From positions 186,001 through 250,000 of the forward strand of contig NZ_FNBE01000006.1 in the NCBI RefSeq assembly GCF_900102195.1: a stretch of 64,000 nucleotides of DNA, given 5' to 3'. Origin of the DNA: Pseudonocardia oroxyli. GTDB taxonomy: Bacteria > Actinomycetota > Actinomycetes > Mycobacteriales > Pseudonocardiaceae. A model generated the notes under the pieces. The model worked only from the letters and a program-made list of their open reading frames with translations. It was not told where the DNA came from and did not search any database. Numbering within the stretch: position 1 is the stretch's first letter; the number at the start of each line of letters is the position of its first letter. The translations under genes were made by a program, and so were the position numbers. Of the stretch, positions 32,463 to 39,158 are shown one piece after another.

Positions 32463-33041
32463 GTGAGCTTCCTGTTCCGCGGCGGCGACCCGGCCCTCGA
32501 CCTGGTGAACACGGTGATCGTGGAGGCCGGGGCGCCGCTCGACCTGATCCCCACCCCCGCGGACCTCGCCGCCTGGACGGCCGCGGCGGGCCTCGGATCA
32601 CCCGCGGCGGTGTCGCCGGAGGTGCACGCCGCGGTGCTGGACGTGCGGAGCGCACTGAAGGAGGCCTTCGACGCCGTCCTCGCGGAGCAGCCCGTCCCGA
32701 CCGACCGACTGAACGCCGTGCTCGCGGACGCCCCCGGCACCGTGCTGCGCGCCGGTCCCGACGGCCTGCAGCTCCTCCCCCGGGTGGACCTGACGGCGGA
32801 TCCCGCGGCGCTGCCGTGGGTGCTGGCGGACGCGGGCGCCCGGGTGCTCACCGGTGGCGGGCTGCTGCGGCGCTGCGCCAACCACGACACCTGCGTGCTG
32901 CTGTTCCTCGACACCTCGCGCAGCCACACCCGGCGGTGGTGCAGCATGGAGGCGTGCGGCAACCGGAACAAGGTCGCCGCCCACGCGGCTAGAGCGTCCG
33001 GTAGACCTCCTGGTGCGCGGCCGCGGCGTTCGCCCAGGTGA
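32463..33041 (+). CDS. CGNR zinc-finger (ABATE) transcriptional regulator
   Basis: A 192-residue protein with an N-terminal stress-responsive-type domain (FLFRGGDPALDLVNTV) and a C-terminal CGNR zinc finger: RRCANHDTCVLLFLD followed by RRWCSMEACGNRNKVAAHA. Four cysteines are available for zinc. These proteins are DNA-binding regulators, usually of a divergent neighbour. GTG 32463 is preceded by GGTGG; GTG 32454 is possible. The basic, low-complexity tail overlaps the end of the convergent glycosyltransferase gene by about 50 bases, so the last residues may be dispensable. Confidence 0.82.
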   Translation: MSFLFRGGDPALDLVNTVIVEAGAPLDLIPTPADLAAWTAAAGLGSPAAVSPEVHAAVLDVRSALKEAFDAVLAEQPVPTDRLNAVLADAPGTVLRAGPDGLQLLPRVDLTADPAALPWVLADAGARVLTGGGLLRRCANHDTCVLLFLDTSRSHTRRWCSMEACGNRNKVAAHAARASGRPPGARPRRSPR

Positions 33042-34128
33042 AGGCGCTCGTCGTGGCCCGGCCCGCCGCGCGCAGGGACTCGCGCAGCGCGGGCTCGGTG
33101 ATCACCCGCCGCAGCGCGCCCGCCAGCGCGGCGTCGTCGCCGACCGGCGGCAGCAGGGCGTCGACGCCGTCGGTCAGGTGCTCGCGGAACACCGCGAGGT
33201 CGCTCGCCACCACGGGCAGGCCGAGCGCCATCGCCTCGATCGGCACCAGACCGAAGCCCTCGGCGACCGACGGGTAGGCCAGCGCGTCCGCGGCGGCGTA
33301 CCAGCCGGCCAGCTCGTCGTCGGTCAGGGTGCCGACCTCGTGGACCGCGACGCCGAGGTCCGCGGCCTCCTTGAGCGTCGCGTCCCGGTAGGGCGCGAAG
33401 TCCTGGAACGAGTGCCCGCCGACGACGACCAGCGCGGGCGCGAGCTCGCCGAGCCGGGCGAGCGCGCGGACGAGGTGCACGGTGCCCTTGCGCGGCTCGA
33501 TCCCGCCCACGGCGAGCAGCAGGAAGCCCGGCGGGCGCGGAACCGGCGCGGGGGTGGCGAACCGGCGGAGGTCCACGCCGTTGGGCACGATCGTCGCGGC
33601 CACCCCGAAGTCGCGCGCGAGGATGTCCTGCCACATCCGGGACACCACGAGCACCCGGTCCGGTTCGGTGATCGCGCGACGCTGGCACTCCACGAGCACC
33701 GGGGTGGTGAAGTCGTCCACGTGGTGGGCGGTGCGCAGCACGGTCACGTCCGCGCCGGTCCGGGCCCGGGCCGCGGACGCGGCGCGGGCGGCGATGCAGT
33801 CCTGGGCGTGCAGGACGTCGAACCGGTCGATGTGCTCCGCCAGCGCGACGGTCAGCCGTTCGATGCCGTCCAGGGTGCGCTCGGTCAGCGTCGTCCCGTC
33901 GCGGCGGGGGCCGGGGACGAGCGTGTGCGGGAGGTCGACGTCCCGGTAGAGCCGCTCGCCGAGCGCGAACAGGTGCACGGGGTGACCGGCGCGGTGCAGC
34001 GCCTCGCCCAGACCGAGCGTGTGCACGTGGCCGCCACGGGGAGTCGTGGAGTGAGTGATCAGGGCGACCCGCTCACCCACCCCGTCGGCTCCGCCTCCTG
34101 CCACCCCCGGATCAACGATGTTGCGCAC
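32989..34128 (-). CDS. MSMEG_0565-family glycosyltransferase (GT4-type)
   Basis: A GT-B-fold glycosyltransferase of 379 residues. The N-terminal VALITHSTTPRGGHVHTLGLGEAL is the MSMEG_0565 signature, and the C-terminal half has the GT4 donor pocket (AVGGIEPRKG, YPSVAEGFGLVPIEAMALGLPVVAS). Members co-occur with the MSMEG_0567-0572 nitrogen-starvation genes. It is divergent from the radical SAM gene here, so the association is preserved. GTG 34128 is used; GTG 34080 just before the conserved block and behind GGCGGAG is a credible alternative. Acceptor and donor are unknown. Confidence 0.85.
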   Translation of the reverse strand: MRNIVDPGVAGGGADGVGERVALITHSTTPRGGHVHTLGLGEALHRAGHPVHLFALGERLYRDVDLPHTLVPGPRRDGTTLTERTLDGIERLTVALAEHIDRFDVLHAQDCIAARAASAARARTGADVTVLRTAHHVDDFTTPVLVECQRRAITEPDRVLVVSRMWQDILARDFGVAATIVPNGVDLRRFATPAPVPRPPGFLLLAVGGIEPRKGTVHLVRALARLGELAPALVVVGGHSFQDFAPYRDATLKEAADLGVAVHEVGTLTDDELAGWYAAADALAYPSVAEGFGLVPIEAMALGLPVVASDLAVFREHLTDGVDALLPPVGDDAALAGALRRVITEPALRESLRAAGRATTSAFTWANAAAAHQEVYRTL

Positions 34129-34191
34129 GCGTCCACCATAGTGAATTCTCTGATGGGAAACGACCGTGTCCGATAGTGGAGGAGCCCACGC
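34129..34191. promoter_or_regulatory. Divergent promoter between glycosyltransferase and radical SAM genes
   Basis: A short, AT-enriched region (AGTGAATTCTCTGATGGG) surrounded by GC-rich DNA. The radical SAM gene has a strong RBS (GGAGGAG, about 34177-34183). CCGATAGTGG could hold its -10 element. Both nitrogen-starvation genes are probably co-controlled from here. Confidence 0.45.
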
Positions 34192-35346
34192 ATGACCGTG
34201 GTGGACGACCGGACGTCGACGCAGACCGCCGAGCTGATCATGGATCTGCAGGCGGTGGGCCTGCGGATCGAGACCGAGCTGGAGACGGGACGCAAGGGCG
34301 GGGCCGGGCCGTCGGACTCCGGGTTCCTCTGGATCGACGGCGTGCCGGTGACAGTGCCGCCGAACCCGACGTCGCCGTACGCGCTGCGCGCCGAGGACGA
34401 CGGTCAGGGGGTCTACCGCGACGGGGTGAAGGTCGCCTCGGTGTCCGGCACCAAGCGGCCGCGGTTCTACGACCTCGAGACCGCGGACGGTGTGCCCTAC
34501 CACAAGATCGCACTGCTGCACCTGGACTCGCTCGCCTCGACCGTGGTCCAGGCCTGCAACTACTGGGGCAACTCCGACCAGTGCGGATTCTGCGGGATCG
34601 GGCTCTCGCTCGCCGCGGGCTCGACGATCGCGAAGAAGACCCCCGAGATGCTGGCCGAGGTGGCCGTGGCCGCCCGCGACCTCGACGGCGCCGTCGACGC
34701 CACGCTGACCACCGGGTCCTCGGTCGCGCCGGACCGCGGGGCGCTGTACGTGGCGCGCTGCGGGCAGGCGGTGAAGGAGGCCGCGGGTCTGCCGGTGGAG
34801 GTGCAGTTCGAGCCGCCGCGGGACCTGGACGTGATCGACCAGGTCCACGACATGGGCGTCGACTCCGTCGGGATCCACATCGAGACGTTCGACCCGCAGG
34901 TGCTGGCGCGCGTCGCCCCGGGCAAGTTCCGCACCGGGATCGACACGTACTTCCGCGCCTGGGAGCGGGCCGTCTCGCTGTTCGGCGAGGGCCGGGTGTC
35001 GACGTACGTGATCCTCGGGATGGGCGAGGACCCCGAGCTCACCGTCGAGATGTGCCGACGCGCGGTGGACATCGGGGTGTACCCGTTCGTGGTGCCGCTG
35101 CGGCCCGTGGCGGGGTCGCTGATGGCGGACGTGCCCGCGCCGTCCCGGGAGTACACCGAGCCGATCTACCGGCGCGTGGCCGGTTTCCTCGAGGCCAAGG
35201 GGCTCGGCGCCGACACCGCGGTCGCCGGGTGCGCGCGCTGCCAGGCCTGCTCGTCGCTGAACCTGGTGCAGCAGTCCGGCGGGGCCACGCCGTGCGGGTC
35301 CGGCGGCGGCACCCCGGGCGTCTTCCAGATCGGCATGCGGAAGTGA
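34192..35346 (+). CDS. MSMEG_0568-family radical SAM protein (Nit1C/NitD type)
   Basis: A 384-residue radical SAM protein of the nitrogen-starvation cluster. The presumed cluster motif is VQACNYWGNSDQCGFCGIG near residue 121, in which the cysteines are spaced C-x8-C-x2-C and not the usual C-x3-C-x2-C. A second cysteine group near the C-terminus (AGCARCQACSSL plus a final Cys) could bind an auxiliary cluster. The barrel is supported by VGIHIETFDPQVL and TYVILGMGEDPELT. The Nit1C cluster has been tied to cyanide/nitrile nitrogen use in other bacteria, but the radical reaction is not known. Its stop overlaps the acetyltransferase start (GTGA). Confidence 0.88.
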   Translation: MTVVDDRTSTQTAELIMDLQAVGLRIETELETGRKGGAGPSDSGFLWIDGVPVTVPPNPTSPYALRAEDDGQGVYRDGVKVASVSGTKRPRFYDLETADGVPYHKIALLHLDSLASTVVQACNYWGNSDQCGFCGIGLSLAAGSTIAKKTPEMLAEVAVAARDLDGAVDATLTTGSSVAPDRGALYVARCGQAVKEAAGLPVEVQFEPPRDLDVIDQVHDMGVDSVGIHIETFDPQVLARVAPGKFRTGIDTYFRAWERAVSLFGEGRVSTYVILGMGEDPELTVEMCRRAVDIGVYPFVVPLRPVAGSLMADVPAPSREYTEPIYRRVAGFLEAKGLGADTAVAGCARCQACSSLNLVQQSGGATPCGSGGGTPGVFQIGMRK

Positions 35347-35918
35347 CCGCGGTCGTCCCCGAGCGGGCGACCCGGATCCGGCCCGTCGCCCCGGTGAGCG
35401 TGCTGGTGGGGGTGGACCCGGTGCTGGTCCGCCCGGCCCGCCGCCCGGACGTCCGGGCCGCGCACCACGCCATCCGCCACGCGGTGTTCGTCGAGGAGCA
35501 GGGCCTGTTCGGGGACAACGGGGGCACGGACGTCGACGCGCACGACGCCCGGGACGACGTCGTCCACGTGCTGGCGACCCACCTCGGCCGCCCCGCGGGC
35601 ACGGTCCGGCTCTACCCGCTCGGCGGCGGCGAATGGATGGGCGACCGCCTGGCGGTGTTGCCGGAGTTCCGCTCCGCCGCGATCGGCGGCCCGCTGGTGC
35701 GGTTCGCGGTGGCGGCCGCGGGCGCCCACGACGGCACCCGCATGCACGCCCACGTGCAGGTGGCCAACGAGCGCTTCTTCCACCGCCTCGGCTGGAGCAC
35801 CGCGGGACCGCGCGAGATCTACGTCGGCACCGAGCACGTCCCGATGACCACCGCCCTACAAACCCCGACGACAGAATGGCTGGCCGGCCCCCGCCCCGAA
35901 TGCATTATGGAACCTTAA
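35343..35918 (+). CDS. MSMEG_0567/Sll0786-family nitrogen-starvation N-acetyltransferase
   Basis: A 191-residue GNAT-fold protein. RRPDVRAAHHAIRHAVFVEEQGLF and the acetyl-CoA region around AAIGGPLVRFAVAAA and VANERFFHRLGW fit the MSMEG_0567/Sll0786 family, the NitE component of Nit1C clusters. In some genomes this gene adjoins the sll0787 AIR-synthase gene; here that gene is at 14.4-15.4 kb. Notably its last codons (Ile-Met-Glu-Pro-stop) are encoded by the left arm of a 61-bp palindromic repeat, so the C-terminus has been shaped by that element. Confidence 0.85.
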   Translation: MTAVVPERATRIRPVAPVSVLVGVDPVLVRPARRPDVRAAHHAIRHAVFVEEQGLFGDNGGTDVDAHDARDDVVHVLATHLGRPAGTVRLYPLGGGEWMGDRLAVLPEFRSAAIGGPLVRFAVAAAGAHDGTRMHAHVQVANERFFHRLGWSTAGPREIYVGTEHVPMTTALQTPTTEWLAGPRPECIMEP

Positions 35919-35962
35919 TGCGCGGGTAAGCGCTTCAATTCAGCAACAAGGTTCCATAGTGC
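35902..35962. repeat. 61-bp palindromic repeat, family C, copy 1
   Basis: The arms 35902-35916 (GCATTATGGAACCTT) and 35948-35962 (AAGGTTCCATAGTGC) are inverted with one mismatch. The 31-base middle contains AAGCGCTT, itself a palindrome. The left arm overlaps the end of the acetyltransferase gene and supplies Met-Glu-Pro-TAA. A 61-base sister copy is at 36931-36991; the two bracket the AbiEi/DUF559 gene. Confidence 0.88.
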
Positions 35963-36065
35963 GGTGGGTTTCGGGCTGTGGATGGGCCGGGGTTCGTGTG
36001 GATGGATTCGGCCTCCCGGGCCCTTGACGGCCTGGCCTCGGGGAGGGGTGTCGCACGATGGCGGC

Positions 36066-36947
36066 ATGAGATCCTCGTCCGTCGCCGGCATCGCCCATCT
36101 CGAACTGTTTCGCGGTTCCGAGGCCGTGACGCACGGCTACCTGAGCCGCAACGACCTCCGTAGGCCCCGGGTTCAGCGCCTGTTCCGTGACGTCTACACC
36201 TGGTCCGGCATTCCCGTCACCCACGAGCTGAGGGCCCGGGCGGCCGCGCTGGCCCTTCCAGCGGGGGCGGTGATCACGGGACGGGCGGCCGCGAGCGTGC
36301 GCGGCGCCCCGGTCGCCTGGCGAGACGATCCGGTGGACGTCGTGGCGCCGTTGACGCTCCGGATCGGTCGCCGAAGCGGTGTCCTCCTGAGACGGACCGA
36401 GCTGCGGGCGGAGGACTCTGCGCCGTGGGGTGGCGGATTGATCGCCTCGCCGCTGCGTATGGGCCTGGACCTGCTCCTCGGCCGCGCGTTGCCCGACTCG
36501 ACCGCCGACCTCGACCAGGTGCTCCGATGCGGTCTCGTCGACCGTGCCGAGCTGGCCGCAGCGCTCCGCGCGCGTCACGACAACGGGATCGTGGTGGCTC
36601 GGCAGGCCGAGCAGCTGGCCACGGGCGTCGCCGACTCCGTACCGGAGTCGAAGGTGCGGGTCCATCTCGTCCTGGCAGGCCTCGACCCGGTGGCCCAGTA
36701 TTGGATCGAGGTCGGAGGCGAGCGGATCGCACTCGTCGACCTCGCGTTCCCCGCGCGCAAGGTCGCGGTCGAGTACGACGGGGCGTGGCGCGACAATCAG
36801 ATCTGGGCGTTGAACAAGGACCGGGAACGTCTGAACCGCGTCCAGGCGGCGGGGTGGCGGGTCGTCTTCGTCACGGCGGCTCTCCTCCGCAACCCCGCCC
36901 GCATGGTCGCGGAGATCCGCGGCGCCCTCAGCACTATGGAACCTTGA
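36066..36947 (+). CDS. AbiEi-antitoxin-like / DUF559 domain protein bracketed by palindromes
   Basis: A 293-residue protein. The N-terminal half resembles the winged-helix AbiEi antitoxin region (VTHGYLSRNDLRRPRVQRLF, then ALPAGAVITGRAAASVRGAP). The C-terminal half resembles the DUF559 / very-short-patch-repair-endonuclease fold (VAVEYDGAWR, a DRERLNRVQAAGWRVVFVT stretch), with Glu/Asp residues placed as in that nuclease fold. Such proteins are abundant, often multicopy, in actinobacteria; no AbiEii toxin gene is beside it. The last codons (Thr-Met-Glu-Pro-stop) lie in the left arm of palindrome family C copy 2, and copy 1 ends about 100 bases before its start. It separates two genes that would otherwise be directly convergent. 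Confidence 0.78.
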   Translation: MRSSSVAGIAHLELFRGSEAVTHGYLSRNDLRRPRVQRLFRDVYTWSGIPVTHELRARAAALALPAGAVITGRAAASVRGAPVAWRDDPVDVVAPLTLRIGRRSGVLLRRTELRAEDSAPWGGGLIASPLRMGLDLLLGRALPDSTADLDQVLRCGLVDRAELAAALRARHDNGIVVARQAEQLATGVADSVPESKVRVHLVLAGLDPVAQYWIEVGGERIALVDLAFPARKVAVEYDGAWRDNQIWALNKDRERLNRVQAAGWRVVFVTAALLRNPARMVAEIRGALSTMEP

Positions 36948-36991
36948 TGCGAAAGGAAAGCGCTTCACCGCGCATCAAGGTTCCATAGTGC
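36931..36991. repeat. 61-bp palindromic repeat, family C, copy 2 (perfect 21-bp arms)
   Basis: The arms 36931-36951 and 36971-36991 are perfectly complementary over 21 bp, beginning GCACTATGGAACCTTGATG. The loop again contains AAGCGCTT. The left arm encodes Thr-Met-Glu-Pro-TGA of the AbiEi/DUF559 gene, and the last base of the right arm is the last base of the glmS stop codon. It can terminate transcription from both sides. Confidence 0.92.
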
Positions 36992-38826
36992 TATTCGACC
37001 GTGACGGACTTCGCGAGGTTTCTGGGGCGGTCGACGTCTCTTTCCAGGGCCACTGCGGCGTGGTAGGCCAGGAGCTGCAGGGGGACGCTCATCAGGATGC
37101 TGTCCAGCTCCGGCTCGCTGCGCGGGACGACGATCGTGCGGTCGGCCAGGTCCTCGGGCAGCGCGCGGTGGGCCAGCGCGACCACCGGGCCGCGGCGGGC
37201 CCTGATCTCGGCGAGCGTCGAGGTGTTCTTGTCGAACAGGTCGTCGTCCGGCACGCAGGCCACGGTCGGCAGCTCGGGGCTGACCAGGGCCAGCGGCCCG
37301 TGCTTGAGCTCGGCGGACGCGTAGGCCTCCGCGTGCACGTAGGAGACCTCCTTGAACTTCTGCGCGCCCTCCTTCGCGACCGGCCACCCGCGCCTGCGCC
37401 CGATGAACAGCACCGAGTTGCGCCGCGCGATCTCCTGCGCGACGGCCTCGATGGTCCCGTCCCGCTTCTCCGCGTCGAGGATCTCCTCGATCTGCCCCGG
37501 GAGCGCCGCGAGACCGTCGAGGATGCGCCTGCCCTCCGTCGGGGCGAGGTCCCGCATCCGGCCCAGGTGCACCGCGAGCAGCGCGAAGGCCGCCACGGTG
37601 GAGGTGAAGGACTTGGTGGCGGCCACGGACATCTCCGCGCCCGCGTGGATGTAGATGCCGCCGTCGACGGCGCGGGCGATCGTCGAGCCCACCACGTTGA
37701 CGATCCCGATCACCCGCCCGCCCTTGCGCTGCAGCTCCTGTACCGCGGCGAGGGTGTCGACGGTCTCGCCGGACTGGGACACCGCGACGTAGAGGGTGTC
37801 CGGCTCGACGACCGGGTTGCGGTAGCGGAACTCACTCGCCGACTCCGAGGTGGCCGGCATCCGGGCCAGGTCCTCGATGAGCTGGGCGCCGAGGTCACCG
37901 GCGTAGCAGGCCGAGCCGCAGCCGAGGATCTTCACCCGACGGAACTCGCGGGCCTCCCGCACGGAGAGGTTGAGCCCGCCGAGGTGGGCGGTGTTGAAGC
38001 GCTCGTCGATCCGGCCGCGCAGGGTGCGCTCGATGGACCGCGGCTGCTCGCCGATCTCCTTGATCAGGAAGTGCGCGTGGTCGCCGATCTCGGCGCCGAC
38101 GACGTCCCAGTCGACCTCGGAGACCGACTTGGCGGTGGTGCGCGCGTCGAGGGTGAAGGTGCGGTAGCCGCCCGCGGTGATGGTGGCCAGCTCGCCGTCG
38201 TCGAGGTAGACGACCTGGCGGGTGTAGCCGACGAGCGCCGCGACGTCCGACGCGACGAACATCTCCCGCTCCCCCACGCCGAGCAGCACCGGGGAGCCGT
38301 TGCGGGCGACGACGATCCGGTCCGGGTTCTCCGTGTCGACGACCGCGATCCCGTAGGCCCCCACGACCTGCCGCAGCGCCTGCCGGACGGCCTGCTCGAG
38401 GTCCTCGGCGCCGCCCGCGAGCGCGGCGGCGACGAGGTGCGCGACGGTCTCGGTGTCCGTCTGCGAGGTGAACTCCACACCGTCCGCCTGCAGCTTGGCG
38501 CGCAGCTCCTCGGCGTTCTCGATGATGCCGTTGTGCACGACGGCGATCCGGCCCGCCCCGTCGACGTGCGGGTGGGCGTTCGCGACGGTGGGCTCGCCGT
38601 GGGTGGCCCACCGGGTGTGCCCGATCCCGACCGAGCCCTTGAACCGCGCGGGCAGCTCCTCCTGCAGGTCCGCGACCCGCCCGCTGACCTTGCACAGCTT
38701 CAGCCGGCCGCGGTCGATCACCGCCACGCCCGCGGAGTCGTACCCGCGGTACTCGAGCCGGTTGAGGCCCTCGATCAGGATGGGCGCCGCATCAGCGCTG
38801 CCGACATACCCCACGATGCCGCACAT
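36991..38826 (-). CDS. glmS: Glutamine-fructose-6-phosphate aminotransferase (isomerising)
   Basis: A 611-residue GlmS that makes glucosamine 6-phosphate, the entry to peptidoglycan and mycothiol precursors. The catalytic cysteine is residue 2 (MCGIVGYVG), the glutaminase pocket includes GIGHTRWATHG and HNGIIEN, and both SIS domains are present (LGCGSACYAGDLGAQLIE, VAVSQSGETVDT, SVAATKSFTS). The C-terminal SAELKHGPLALV and the final LAKSVTVE are canonical. Length is standard. Its stop abuts palindrome C copy 2. A 95-residue gene lies eight bases upstream and may be co-transcribed. Confidence 0.97.
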   Translation of the reverse strand: MCGIVGYVGSADAAPILIEGLNRLEYRGYDSAGVAVIDRGRLKLCKVSGRVADLQEELPARFKGSVGIGHTRWATHGEPTVANAHPHVDGAGRIAVVHNGIIENAEELRAKLQADGVEFTSQTDTETVAHLVAAALAGGAEDLEQAVRQALRQVVGAYGIAVVDTENPDRIVVARNGSPVLLGVGEREMFVASDVAALVGYTRQVVYLDDGELATITAGGYRTFTLDARTTAKSVSEVDWDVVGAEIGDHAHFLIKEIGEQPRSIERTLRGRIDERFNTAHLGGLNLSVREAREFRRVKILGCGSACYAGDLGAQLIEDLARMPATSESASEFRYRNPVVEPDTLYVAVSQSGETVDTLAAVQELQRKGGRVIGIVNVVGSTIARAVDGGIYIHAGAEMSVAATKSFTSTVAAFALLAVHLGRMRDLAPTEGRRILDGLAALPGQIEEILDAEKRDGTIEAVAQEIARRNSVLFIGRRRGWPVAKEGAQKFKEVSYVHAEAYASAELKHGPLALVSPELPTVACVPDDDLFDKNTSTLAEIRARRGPVVALAHRALPEDLADRTIVVPRSEPELDSILMSVPLQLLAYHAAVALERDVDRPRNLAKSVTVE

Positions 38827-38833
38827 GGCACTC

Positions 38834-39121
38834 CTATCCGTAGACGAGGCGCCGGAGCTGGCGCGCGGACAGCGCGGGGGGCGCCACCCGGCGCACCGCC
38901 AGCTCGGCGCCGATCCGGTCGAAGATCCGGTCGTTGTGGAGCCCGCGCGTGCGGAGCTCGGCGTGCCGCCTCCGGACGAACGCCTCGGTGGACTCGCCGA
39001 AGTACGTGAGCACCTCGTCGACCACGCGGGCGGCCTCCCCCGGGCTGAGCGACGTGGTACCGGTCAGGTACTCGACCAGCTCGGCATGCTGCGGCACACC
39101 CCGGATCGTGCCGGATGACAC
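38834..39121 (-). CDS. Small hypothetical protein upstream of glmS
   Basis: A 95-residue helical protein with LSPGEAARVVDEVLTYFGE and FVRRRHAELRTRGLHNDRIF. It is basic at the C-terminus (ALSARQLRRLVYG). Such small proteins occur next to selenocysteine/mycothiol or wall genes in actinobacteria, but I cannot name the family. GTG 39121 lacks a clear ribosome binding site; a GTG at 39097 is a second option. The eight-base gap to glmS indicates co-transcription. Confidence 0.55.
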   Translation of the reverse strand: MSSGTIRGVPQHAELVEYLTGTTSLSPGEAARVVDEVLTYFGESTEAFVRRRHAELRTRGLHNDRIFDRIGAELAVRRVAPPALSARQLRRLVYG

Positions 39122-39158
39122 GAGGAAGTCAAAATCGCTGCCCGATTCCGGGCAGGGA

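Noticed and set aside
36066-36947. Complete AbiE toxin-antitoxin system
   Set aside because: No AbiEii nucleotidyltransferase-type toxin gene is present on either side; the neighbours are an acetyltransferase and glmS.
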